The notes beneath the pieces were generated by a model that was not told the origin of the DNA, searched no databases, and worked only from the letters and a program-made list of their open reading frames with translations. A program made the position numbers and the translations under genes. DNA of 64,000 bases from JBMNMU01 sp050953505 (lineage in GTDB: Bacteria > Bacillota > Clostridia > Peptostreptococcales > Anaerovoracaceae). The stretch covers positions 2,108,001 through 2,172,000 of the forward strand of contig JBMNMU010000001.1 in NCBI GenBank assembly GCA_050953505.1, read 5' to 3'. Each line of letters begins with the position of its first letter. Within the stretch, counting starts at the first letter, position 1. This document shows positions 42,586 through 50,999 of the stretch, in pieces.

Positions 42586-44622
42586 ATGATTAATTTTAAT
42601 GATGAATATAGAAAAGAGTTACATAAAGCTTGGGAGCACTTCATTGCCTATGATGAAAACTATGATTATTCCGTGGTACGGCCCGATATTTACCAGTCCT
42701 GGATTCGGTCCCGAAATTATAAAGTAAACCCCTTTGCCACCAAAACCACTCTTCTTGACGACGCAGAGATTAAGGAACGATATAAAGCGAATCATTTATT
42801 GATTAACACAGTACGCCCTTACATAGAAAAACTTTATTCTATCGTAGAGGGCTCCGGTTTTTACTTGATGCTTAGTGACAAGGATGGTTACGTCCTAGAT
42901 CTTATTGGAGACCAGAACATTATTACGGCAGGTCGAGAAAGTAGTCTTTTGGTTGTGGGGGCTAATAGGAGCGAGGCTTATGCAGGAACCAATGCCATAG
43001 GCACCTGTCTTGCTACCCGCAAACCAATACAGATATGGGATGGGGAACATTATGTACAGATTCATAAGAAGTATGCCTGTAGCTGTGCCCCTATCTTGGA
43101 TGCAGACGGGGACATCATGGGTTGTCTTAACCTAACAGGAGAGTATAAAGATATCCACACCCATACATTAGGCATGGTTTTAAGCGCCGTTGACGGCATT
43201 TCTAAAGAACTGCAAATCAGGCGAGCTTACGATAAAATCGAACTCATAAGTGCTCAGCGAAATAATCTTATAGAGTCCGTGTCATCCGGCTTAATTTTAC
43301 TAGATCAAGATGGTGTCATTACACAAATCAACGGCACAGCGTTAAAAATGCTAAATTTAACTGGCAAGAGAATTCGAGGCGAAAATATATCCAATCTTAT
43401 TAGTTTTAATGACCCTGACAGTGACTTAGACTTTAGTCAATTTGCTAAACCAATACACAATAAGGAAACTAATATTTTTTTAAAGGGATCATCCCTACCC
43501 CCTACCAAGTTTAGTATGAGCATTGATTTTATAGAAGAAAAGAATGTTAGAAGTGCAGTTGTCCGCCTTGATGAATCTAAGCAAATTAATAAACTGGTAA
43601 ATAAGGTCGGTGGTTTTAAAGCGGCCTTCACCTTTAACAACATTATCGGAAGCTCCCCTATTACAAAGGAGCTTATTGATAACTGCCAGCGTGTAGCTCA
43701 AAGCTCCTCAAACATCCTGATTCTAGGGGAAAGTGGCACGGGAAAGGAACTTGTTGCTCAATCTATCCACAACAATAGCAACTTTAACAAAGGTCCATTT
43801 GTCGCCATAAACTGTGGCGCTATTCCTAAAGGACTTATTGAAAGCGAACTTTTTGGTTATGAGAGTGGAGCCTTCACCGGAGCAAACAAGGAAGGCCATC
43901 CTGGGAAGTTCGAATTAGCTGACGGAGGCACCATATTCCTTGATGAAATCGGCGACATGCCCCTTGATGTTCAAGTAACGTTGTTACGAGTTTTGCAAAC
44001 AAAGGAGATTGTGCGAATCGGTGGTAAATACCCGAAAAAAATCAATGTGCGTATTATAGCAGCTACCAACAAAGACCTTACAGAGGCTATTGAATCCAAT
44101 ACCTTCCGCGAAGACCTTTACTATAGGCTTAATGTCTTAACAATAAACGTTCCTCCCCTTAGAGATCGCGGAAACGACGTTTGCGAGCTAGCAGACTATT
44201 TTATCAGTACAATGAATAATCCTAAAAAGGTGAAAATGCGAATTTCCAATGAGGTATATGACTTGTTAAGAAATTATTCCTGGCCAGGAAACATCAGAGA
44301 GCTAGAAAACGCAATGGAACGGGCGATTAACATCACAGATAGCGATGTCATCCGAGCAGAGCACTTGCCTAAGCAGGTTCGACCAGAATACAATGCTAAC
44401 CAGGTTGAAATCTATCCTCTACACGAAGCCGAAGCCAAACAAGACGAGCAGTCTGAAGAGAATCTCAATCTTAAATCAAGTAGCTACCAATTGATCCTAT
44501 CAAGCCTGCAAAAAACCAACGGGAATATTCAAAAGGCTTCAGAACTACTGGGCATCAGCAGACGTACCTTGTATCGTAAAATAGATAAGTACGATATCGA
44601 CTATAAGCAATACCGTATATAA
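42586..44622 (+). CDS. acoR: AcoR-like sigma-54 activator
   Basis: This 678-residue enhancer-binding protein has a GAF-type sensor (about 75-215, including ANRSEAYAGTNAIGTCLATR and HYVQIHKKYACSCAPI), a PAS-like domain (225-330, SSGLILLDQDGVITQING), an AAA+ domain (Walker A GESGTGKELVAQS near 380; canonical GAFTGA near 427; GGTIFLDEIGDM) and a Fis HTH (ASELLGISRRTLYRKIDKYD). It is the usual design of acetoin-responsive AcoR. It starts at ATG 42586 with AAAGGAG upstream. It diverges from acoABCL and should activate the promoter at 42277 in response to acetoin or a related ligand. Confidence 0.9.
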   Translation: MINFNDEYRKELHKAWEHFIAYDENYDYSVVRPDIYQSWIRSRNYKVNPFATKTTLLDDAEIKERYKANHLLINTVRPYIEKLYSIVEGSGFYLMLSDKDGYVLDLIGDQNIITAGRESSLLVVGANRSEAYAGTNAIGTCLATRKPIQIWDGEHYVQIHKKYACSCAPILDADGDIMGCLNLTGEYKDIHTHTLGMVLSAVDGISKELQIRRAYDKIELISAQRNNLIESVSSGLILLDQDGVITQINGTALKMLNLTGKRIRGENISNLISFNDPDSDLDFSQFAKPIHNKETNIFLKGSSLPPTKFSMSIDFIEEKNVRSAVVRLDESKQINKLVNKVGGFKAAFTFNNIIGSSPITKELIDNCQRVAQSSSNILILGESGTGKELVAQSIHNNSNFNKGPFVAINCGAIPKGLIESELFGYESGAFTGANKEGHPGKFELADGGTIFLDEIGDMPLDVQVTLLRVLQTKEIVRIGGKYPKKINVRIIAATNKDLTEAIESNTFREDLYYRLNVLTINVPPLRDRGNDVCELADYFISTMNNPKKVKMRISNEVYDLLRNYSWPGNIRELENAMERAINITDSDVIRAEHLPKQVRPEYNANQVEIYPLHEAEAKQDEQSEENLNLKSSSYQLILSSLQKTNGNIQKASELLGISRRTLYRKIDKYDIDYKQYRI

Positions 44623-44681
44623 TGAAAGAAACAATTTCTTGACATATCAATATTTGGAAGAAAAAACTTCTTGTTTAACCT

Positions 44682-44714
44682 AAAAAGGCGAGCTGCGTAT
44701 GCAGCCGCCTTTTT
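44682..44714. terminator. Bidirectional terminator
   Basis: AAAAAGGCG-A-GCTGC, loop GTAT, GCAGC-C-GCCTTTTT. It separates the convergent acoR-like gene and the small-peptide/symporter unit and has A and T runs on both sides. Confidence 0.92.
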
Positions 44715-44735
44715 AATAATGTTTATTAATTAATA

Positions 44736-44837
44736 CTATTTTGCTTTTTTATTGTAACCAACAAAAGCACAAATTCCGTAGAAAATCATTATTCCCATGA
44801 CACCTAATGACCAATAAAATGTAGCCATATCTTGCAT
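44736..44837 (-). CDS. Tiny membrane peptide (33 aa) B
   Basis: This 33-residue reading begins MQDMATFYWSLGVMGIMIFY, continues with a hydrophobic helix and ends GYNKKAK, so it looks like a single-pass membrane peptide with a positive cytoplasmic tail. The ribosome binding site AAAGGAGGG lies seven bases before ATG 44837. It follows another tiny peptide and the symporter gene in the same direction. Small accessory peptides of this kind are known beside SSS- and NSS-type symporters. I propose a symporter accessory subunit, not proved. Confidence 0.7.
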   Translation of the reverse strand: MQDMATFYWSLGVMGIMIFYGICAFVGYNKKAK

Positions 44838-44876
44838 GTCAAAATCCCTCCTTTTTAAGATGTCGCTGACGACCTA

Positions 44877-44975
44877 TTATTTTCCTTTTTTAGTTCCGAT
44901 GCTATATATAACTTGCCCAACAGCACACATAGCAAGTATAACTATAACGCTTGTAACAAACAGATTTATAAACAT
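44877..44975 (-). CDS. Tiny membrane peptide (32 aa) A
   Basis: This 32-residue reading starts MFINLFVTSVIVILAMCAVG and ends YSIGTKKGK: one hydrophobic helix plus a basic tail. GGGAGG is eight bases before ATG 44975. It lies 29 bp after the symporter stop. Because the symporter gene is broken at its 5' end by an insertion sequence, this peptide may now lack a full partner. Confidence 0.7.
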   Translation of the reverse strand: MFINLFVTSVIVILAMCAVGQVIYSIGTKKGK

Positions 44976-45004
44976 TTCTTCTACCTCCCTCTTTTATCAA
45001 GACA

Positions 45005-46444
45005 CTATATTTCTTTAAACTCAACTACCTTGACATAGGCAGGCTCACCTTTTGATACATTATTACCAATAATAAGTATTAGCAGGGAAATTACCAGTGT
45101 AATGTAACCATTTGGCAGTGATCCAATCAAGCCACCTATTTTGTCTGGAAGCGGAGAGAATGACCATAGCATATTTATGATCCATGTTACAGCCAGGCAC
45201 ACCCCTGCCACAGTTCTGTTTCTTTTCCAGAATAGGCCGAAAACGAATAGCCAGAAAACTGGTACCATCCAGGCAAATACCCAGTTGATAGCTCCTAAAA
45301 TTGGAGGTAAGAAAGCCGACACTGCTATAGCAATGGCACCAAGGATTACAACCATGACTCTAATAGCAGTTGTTACTTGAGCCTCTGAGGCGTCTTTATT
45401 AAATAAGCCTTTATAAATATCCATTGCAAAAATAGTTGCAGGGGTTAATGTAGTCATAGCAAAAGTTGAAAGTATCGCTGCAAGTAAAGCTGCAAGCAAC
45501 AAAGCCGCGATTCCTGCAGGCAGCATATCTACTAACATGGTAGTTGCAGCCATCTTTGGGCCTAACTCAGCATACTCAGGAATAGCTCTGGCAGTTAATC
45601 CAAGGGTAACAGCAAACACACCAAACAAACCATTTAAAGGTGCTGCAAGCCATACAGATCTTCTAATAGTCTTTCCATCCTTAGCAGCCATGTAGCACTG
45701 CATTAGCTGCTGGCTTATACCCTGGCAGAAAACAACAGATACAATCTGTGCTACAGCAAATGTAATCATCAAATCAGGTGTACCGAAAATATTGGTCATA
45801 AATTCTGTAGCCTGATCTGCATTAAAGAAGCTCTGTACTGTGTCAAAATTACCACCTGGTAATTTAAAGGCAACGAAAGCAGTGGCAACAATTAAGCCTA
45901 CATACATGATGGCAGCATTGATTACATTAACTATACCAACCTCTTCCATACCAGCTAGTACAACATAAAAAATTCCAAGGATTCCCCCGATGATAGCACA
46001 CTGAGCAATACCCCATCCAGTCATTGTTGCTATTACGATTCCTATCCCCTGTGTTTCAAGAGTAAGAATTCCCCAAATAACTCCAGCCATAACGCAAGAA
46101 ATAGCTAGTGCGATCTTCTTTCCATACATGCCTTCCAATGCTTCAGGCACAGTAGTGATACCTAGCCTTCTAACCCATAACCCTGTTCCGAAGGAAGCTA
46201 CTACAATCAACACAACATGGGCTAAGCTAAACCAGTAAGAAACAGCTCCCATATTGTAGGTCATCTCAAATACGCCTAAGATATGAGCTGCTCCCAATAC
46301 GGTAAGTGCAACAGTGGAAGATAACACGAGCATACCCATGTTTCTACCTGCTAGCGCGAATCCACCTTCTTCGGATTTATCTCTCTTTTTCGATAGATAC
46401 AATCCTACCCCAAAAATTACTAATATCTCATAAATTAATACGAT
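45005..46444 (-). pseudogene. Sodium:solute symporter gene, 3' part (interrupted by IS21-family element)
   Basis: This is the main part of an SSS-family sodium:solute symporter with about 12 membrane segments (examples: RNMGMLVLSSTVALTVLGAA, GISQQLMQCYMAAKDGKTIR, LLAALLAAILSTFAMTT). The frame is open right up to the insertion sequence at 46444 and codes I-V-L-I-Y-E-I-L-V-I-F-G-V-G-L-Y, the expected first helix. The start codon and first seven codons are on the far side of the element (48847-48867). Without the element the gene would give about 486 residues. A shorter protein of 465 residues could start at TTG 46402 behind GGGG, but it would lose most of the first helix. The natural solute is unknown. 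Confidence 0.9.
46438..46444. repeat. 7-bp target-site duplication, left copy
   Basis: ATACGAT lies directly before the left end of the insertion sequence and is repeated exactly at 48840-48846 after its right end. Confidence 0.85.
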
Positions 46445-46561
46445 TGTTTATGGTAATCTAAAAGTACAATAAACGGCAGCCATAAATACAAAAAGTAATT
46501 GCCAGTACAAACCTAACAATATACCCTATTAAGTGACTAAAGCTTATAGGGAGGAAAGGAA

Positions 46562-48061
46562 GTGCTGACAATTACACAAGTAAATTATATCCGAGAACTG
46601 TTCTTTTTGGAAGGGAAAACCTACTCTGAAATTAACAAAATGACCGGAAAGAACTATCGCACCATTAGGAAATATGTTGAAATGGATAATTTCAACCAGA
46701 AACACCATAAGGCCAAAAGGCCGAACAGGACTGATGTATTAAGACCTATCATCAACAAATGGCTAACTGAAGATAAATCAAGACATTACAAACAAAGACA
46801 CACTGCAAAGAGGGTCTATGATCGACTAAAAGAAGAGCACCCTGAGATTTTAACAGTCTCAGAGAGAACCGTAAGAAATATCGTCAAAGAAGAAAGAGAA
46901 AAGGTTTTCGGATCAGATGATGCCTACCTTCTCCTTGAGCATCCAGGAGGTGAAGCCCAAGTTGACTTTGGAAGCTTTGAAGCATTTGAAAACGGCTCTA
47001 TTAAAAAGTTTCATGAGCTCATCTTGTCGTTCCCAAAATCCAATGCAGGCTTTGCAGTGGCAACCAGGAGTGAAACAAGAGAAGCCCTCCTTGAAGGCCT
47101 TGTTACAATATTTAATTTCATAGGCTATGTTCCAAGTGCGATATGGTTTGACCAAATGTCATCAGCAGCCCTTAGAACCCGAGATGAAAAAGGTCTTGTC
47201 AAAGTAAATGACTTCGTAATGCGATTCTCTACCCATTATGGATTTAATGTTAAGTTTTGCAATTCAAACAGTGGCAATGAAAAAGGCAATGTAGAGAACA
47301 AAGTGGGTGCAATTAGGCGTAATTTGTTTGTTCCAGAGCCTACAGTCACTGACCTTGACTTATTTAACTGCCACCTTCTTAAGAAGTGTCTTAAGAGAAA
47401 CAAAGAGCTTCATTACCGCTACAAAGAGCCCATAGAAAAGCTCTTTGAAGATGAAAAATCATTGATGATACCAGTTAACAAGGTTCCTTTTGATACAGCA
47501 AGGTATGAGACAAGAAAGGTAAACAAGTATGGACTTATTGAATATTCATCATGCAGTTACTCAGTAAGCCCCAAGTATGTTGGACAATTCGTGATGCTTA
47601 AGGTAATGGCCAATGAGATAGAGATATTTTCAAAAGACCTCTCAGAAAGAATTACTGCGCATCAAAGATTGTTTGAAAAAGATGGTGAGTCAATTAATTA
47701 CATAGACTTTATCGACATCATAAAGGTAAGGCCAAATGCATTGAAATACTCAGGAATCTACTCTCTGTTGCCAGATTCATGGCAGGATTACCTTCAATCC
47801 CTAGATAAGGATTCCTTTAAACAGGCCTTTGAAATCTTAAAAATGATACTCCTTGAAGACGATATGGATTATGCAGATAGGGTTCTAAGAGAAACAGCAA
47901 AGCATGATTCCAAATCACCTGAAGCCATAGGGGTAACATACAAGAGACTCAAGGAAAACAGCATAATCTATGATAGCCCAATCCAACTTCCTTCAGATTT
48001 ACCTCTTTACGAGGTTGATACATCACAATACGACATACTTATGAGAGGTGGTTATCAATGA
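46562..48061 (+). CDS. istA: IS21-family transposase IstA
   Basis: This 499-residue DDE transposase has an N-terminal helix-turn-helix (YIRELFFLEGKTYSEINKMT, then NYRTIRKYVEM). A core follows with the first Asp in GEAQVDFGSFEAF, the second in SAIWFDQMSSAA, and the Glu in EKGNVENKVGAIRRNLF. A C-terminal domain carries YSVSPKYVGQ. The start is GTG 46562 behind AGGAAAGGAA. The frame is intact, so the enzyme may be active. Confidence 0.95.
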   Translation: MLTITQVNYIRELFFLEGKTYSEINKMTGKNYRTIRKYVEMDNFNQKHHKAKRPNRTDVLRPIINKWLTEDKSRHYKQRHTAKRVYDRLKEEHPEILTVSERTVRNIVKEEREKVFGSDDAYLLLEHPGGEAQVDFGSFEAFENGSIKKFHELILSFPKSNAGFAVATRSETREALLEGLVTIFNFIGYVPSAIWFDQMSSAALRTRDEKGLVKVNDFVMRFSTHYGFNVKFCNSNSGNEKGNVENKVGAIRRNLFVPEPTVTDLDLFNCHLLKKCLKRNKELHYRYKEPIEKLFEDEKSLMIPVNKVPFDTARYETRKVNKYGLIEYSSCSYSVSPKYVGQFVMLKVMANEIEIFSKDLSERITAHQRLFEKDGESINYIDFIDIIKVRPNALKYSGIYSLLPDSWQDYLQSLDKDSFKQAFEILKMILLEDDMDYADRVLRETAKHDSKSPEAIGVTYKRLKENSIIYDSPIQLPSDLPLYEVDTSQYDILMRGGYQ

Positions 48062-48774
48062 GGGAAGAGATTAGCCAATATCAAAGGAAACTAAGGCTAT
48101 CAAACAGCCTTATGGAAATCTATCCGGCAATCAAAGCTCAGAGTCAAGAAGAGTTCCTTCTCAAGCTTCTAAAAGAACTCTATGAAGACCGTGAGGAGAA
48201 AAGGCGAATCAGAAACCTAAACAATGCAGGATTCCAAGTATTAAAATCCCTTAACGGGTATGATTTTTCACAAATCAGATTTCCGGAAGGCCTACAACTT
48301 CACAATGTTGAATCCTTATCCTTTCTTGAAAAGAAAGAGAATCTGATACTTTACGGATCAGTTGGAACCGGCAAGACCCATCTGTCTGTGGCTCTTGGAG
48401 TTAAAGCAATCAATCAAGGCAAGAAAGCTGTGTTTTACCGTGTTCACGACTTGATTAATGAGCTTGAATCAGACGATATGAAGAAAGTTGCTAGGACACA
48501 CAAGAAAATACATCAAGCTGACCTGTTGATACTTGATGAATGGGGTTACCTTCCCCTTCATCAAGAAGGCGCCAGACTTTTGTTTGACATCATCTCATCA
48601 TGTTATGAGACTAAAAGTGTTATTATCACTACTAATATTGAGTTTGGCAGGTGGAAAGGCTTCCTGTTTGATGAAAAGCTCACAGCTGCAATAGTCGATA
48701 GACTCGTACATCATTCACACATGTTGATATTTACAGGGAAAAGCTACCGTATGACAAATTCATTAATGAGGTAG
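48058..48774 (+). CDS. istB: IS21-family helper ATPase IstB
   Basis: This 238-residue DnaC/IstB-type AAA+ ATPase has Walker A YGSVGTGKTHLSVALG, Walker B LLILDEWGYLPLHQEGARLLF and sensor SVIITTNIEFGRWKG. It selects target DNA and stimulates IstA. Its ATG overlaps the istA stop by 4 bp (ATGA). It is complete, which supports a functional element. Confidence 0.95.
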   Translation: MREEISQYQRKLRLSNSLMEIYPAIKAQSQEEFLLKLLKELYEDREEKRRIRNLNNAGFQVLKSLNGYDFSQIRFPEGLQLHNVESLSFLEKKENLILYGSVGTGKTHLSVALGVKAINQGKKAVFYRVHDLINELESDDMKKVARTHKKIHQADLLILDEWGYLPLHQEGARLLFDIISSCYETKSVIITTNIEFGRWKGFLFDEKLTAAIVDRLVHHSHMLIFTGKSYRMTNSLMR

Positions 48775-48839
48775 TCCAGGTTGGTACTGGTAATTGCATT
48801 TTTGATTGCCAAAAGTTGCATTTTGATATTGCCAAACAC

Positions 48840-48846
48840 ATACGAT
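48840..48846. repeat. 7-bp target-site duplication, right copy
   Basis: ATACGAT follows the right end of the element and matches 46438-46444. On the symporter strand it reads ATCGTAT and forms codons 8-9 plus one base. Confidence 0.85.
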
Positions 48847-48867
48847 AGCTAATACACTATATCTCAT
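48847..48867 (-). pseudogene. Symporter gene, 5' fragment
   Basis: ATG 48867, eight bases after AAGGAG, starts M-R-Y-S-V-L-A and runs into the target duplication. Joined to 46444 through one copy of ATCGTAT, the reading frame continues without a break into the symporter. This identifies the native start codon of the interrupted gene. Confidence 0.85.
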
Positions 48868-49011
48868 CTATTTTTCTCCTTACTAAAATAATTTTTATAG
48901 GATGATTATTTTTGTGTTTACATAATAATAAAGTAGTAAAAGTGCACTTTTTAACTGACACCTTAGCTATAAGTCTCTAGCCCAAAATGACTGGATTTTC
49001 ACAAAAAAATA

Positions 49012-49047
49012 CGTATAAAACCATAGACTTGGCTATGGTTTTATACG
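49012..49047 (-). terminator. Perfect 15-bp hairpin ending the bicupin operon
   Basis: CGTATAAAACCATAG (49012-49026) and its exact complement CTATGGTTTTATACG (49033-49047) flank a 6-nt loop. On the minus strand TATTTTTTTG follows. It lies 72 bp after the bicupin stop. The 160 bp between it and the symporter start hold that gene's leader; I see no other gene. Confidence 0.9.
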
Positions 49048-49119
49048 CTATATTCATATTTCTAGCTACTAAAACTTGTCATTTAAAATTTGAACTAGCC
49101 AATCTATTTTATGCAAAAC

Positions 49120-49845
49120 TTATAGGGATGGGCTTAATGACAATGCAAAGCGAACCACTTGTTTGCTTGTATTTTCAATTTCCCATTTTGTGCCCATTGG
49201 TATTACAATTGTGTCTTCCGCCCTGTTCATTTCTAGCTTTTCACCGTCGCAAGTAGCTGTAGCTTGACCTTGGAACATGTAAGCAATTACGTCTGAATTT
49301 GGTGTGTCAAGTGAAAGCTTTGCTCCAGGAAGTACATCTACAATGTGGAAATCCTGTGTTGGAGAACCTGTGATTTCAGGATCAGCTAAAGTAAAGAAGG
49401 TTACGCCTTCAGCCATAGTTTTAGCTTCGCAATCATTTACGTTCTTGATGTATGGCGCGGATGGCTTGAATCCTTGTGGGCAAAGAGTTACTAGGAACTT
49501 CAATGTTTCTGATCCATTTGGATACATTTCATGGTCTACATTTCCAGGTGTCCACATGATGTCACCAGTTTGGAAATTGTAACGTTTTCCGTCCATTAGG
49601 GAGTATCCATGTCCTGCTAGGATGTAGAAGATGTGGTCAGCAGGTCCGTGGTTTGCAAGTAGAGCAGCCCCACCAGATACAATCTCACATGTGGAGAAAT
49701 ATTGGTAAGTCCAATCCTTACCTGCTGGATCGTAACCCATTGTTGCAGGACCAGCGAAAGGAGCGGATTTAGCGAATACATGCGCAGCAGGTTGCATTGA
49801 TTGGATATCATAATAGTTCTTTACATAAGCTTTAGCTTTTGCCAT
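49120..49845 (-). CDS. Bicupin protein
   Basis: This 241-residue protein has two cupin barrels. The first (about 55-130) carries the metal-binding pattern NHGPADHIFYILAGHGYSLM and GDIMWTPGNVDHEMYPNG. The second (about 160-235) has VLPGAKLSLDTPNSDVIAYM and DTIVIPMGTKWEIENTS, with few His ligands, so only the first barrel probably binds metal. It could be a glyoxylate/ureidoglycolate-type or isomerase-type cupin; I cannot choose. It starts at ATG 49845 with GGAGG. It is the third gene after the M24-like and hydroxyisobutyrate-dehydrogenase-like genes. Confidence 0.8.
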   Translation of the reverse strand: MAKAKAYVKNYYDIQSMQPAAHVFAKSAPFAGPATMGYDPAGKDWTYQYFSTCEIVSGGAALLANHGPADHIFYILAGHGYSLMDGKRYNFQTGDIMWTPGNVDHEMYPNGSETLKFLVTLCPQGFKPSAPYIKNVNDCEAKTMAEGVTFFTLADPEITGSPTQDFHIVDVLPGAKLSLDTPNSDVIAYMFQGQATATCDGEKLEMNRAEDTIVIPMGTKWEIENTSKQVVRFALSLSPSL

Positions 49846-49947
49846 TTTAATTTCCTCCTATTAAATAAATTTTAATCATCATCTCCTCATTTAACTGTGT
49901 AAATGAGATAGACGCGAATAGGTATAATTTTCATTTATGTTGAGTGC

Positions 49948-50829
49948 TTATCTCTTAAAGCCACAAAGCTCTTCCATAACTTCTGTTAGAACTGCGAAGT
50001 CTTTTTCTCCTCTGCCAGTTGCAGCAGCAGCAGCAAGGAACTGTCTTGTAACTGCAGTTACAGGCATGGATACGCCATATTGTTTTGCAGCGTCAAATGC
50101 AAGATCGAAGTCCTTCATCATTAGGTTAACGCTGAACGCAGGCTTGTAGTCACCGCTTGCAACTAGAGCAGCCTTGTAACCTACAAGTGGGGAGCCAACT
50201 GCACTTCCAGCCATAACTTCTGTAGTCTGCTTAACATCTAGTCCAGCTTTTTCAGCAAGAACAACAGCTTCTGCCATCATCTGTGAAGTTACACCAATCA
50301 TAACGTTTAGTGCAAGCTTCAATACTCTAGCTTCTTCTCCGCCACCAACATAGAACTGGTTTTTACCCATGCTTTCAAAAAGAGGAAGTACTTTATCATA
50401 AGTAGCTTTGTCTCCTGAAGCCAAGATTCCAAGGGTTGCATTTTCAGCTAATACAGTACTTCCTGTTACAGGAGCTTTAATGAACTTGCATCCTTTTTCC
50501 TCGATAGCATCATTAACCTTAGCGGATTCTGATGGAGCTACTGTACTCATATCGATAACTACTTTGTCTGCTGATAGTCCAGCAACAACACCGTTTTCAC
50601 CTAAAGTAACTGCATGTAAAGTAGGTCCATCTGCTACCATTGTAAAGATGAAATCTGCATTTTCAGTTACTTCTTTCGGAGTGTCTGCCCATTTTGCACC
50701 AGCAGCCAATACATCATCTGCCTTTGATTTAGTTCTGTTCCATACGATAACCTCATGGCCTGCTTTTACTAAGTTCATGCTCATAGGTCTTCCCATGTTT
50801 CCTAATCCTATCCAACCAATTTTAGCCAT
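49948..50829 (-). CDS. 3-hydroxyisobutyrate dehydrogenase-family oxidoreductase
   Basis: This beta-hydroxyacid dehydrogenase of 293 residues has the NAD(P) motif IGLGNMGRPMSMNLVKAGH followed by WNRTKSKADD (Arg favours NADP). The substrate motif is APVTGSTVLAENATLGILAS and the catalytic Lys lies in EEARVLKLALNVMIG. It oxidises a 3-hydroxy acid or reduces a semialdehyde such as tartronate or succinic semialdehyde; the exact substrate is not determinable. ATG 50829 is preceded by AAGGAGG. It sits between the M24-like and bicupin genes in a sigma-54 operon. Confidence 0.9.
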   Translation of the reverse strand: MAKIGWIGLGNMGRPMSMNLVKAGHEVIVWNRTKSKADDVLAAGAKWADTPKEVTENADFIFTMVADGPTLHAVTLGENGVVAGLSADKVVIDMSTVAPSESAKVNDAIEEKGCKFIKAPVTGSTVLAENATLGILASGDKATYDKVLPLFESMGKNQFYVGGGEEARVLKLALNVMIGVTSQMMAEAVVLAEKAGLDVKQTTEVMAGSAVGSPLVGYKAALVASGDYKPAFSVNLMMKDFDLAFDAAKQYGVSMPVTAVTRQFLAAAAATGRGEKDFAVLTEVMEELCGFKR

Positions 50830-50999
50830 TTTGTTCCTCCTTAATTTTTTTTATAAACTTGCCAAGTAGGTTTTAAGGCAAGTAATTAAATTGTTTTTTA
50901 GGCAAGATAAAAAGTATCTTGCTTAAAACCCATGGCTATAAGAGAGAATCCTTCCTATAGCCCTGGGTTATAACCTATTTAGTAAATGTTAAGTGAATA

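Larger units (their letters stand above)
46445..48839 (+). mobile_element. IS21-family insertion sequence
   Basis: The element carries istA and istB in the usual overlapping order. The left end starts TGTTTATGG and the right end reads GCCAAACAC, so the outermost bases form a short TGTTT inverted repeat. Further inside, AATTGCCAGTACAAACCTA (from 46499) matches the inverse of the right end (AATTACCAGTACCAACCTG, 48797-48779) at 16 of 19 positions, as expected for the multiple end repeats of this family. ATACGAT is duplicated on both sides. The exact outer base on each side could shift by one. The insertion splits a symporter gene and looks recent, because both flanks still join in frame. Confidence 0.93.

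Noticed and set aside
48987..49256. Plus-strand frame of 89 codons after the insertion sequence
   Set aside because: It runs through a perfect terminator hairpin and then antisense to the bicupin gene.
50408..50869. Plus-strand open frame of 153 codons
   Set aside because: Antisense to the hydroxyisobutyrate dehydrogenase-family gene, without a start signal.
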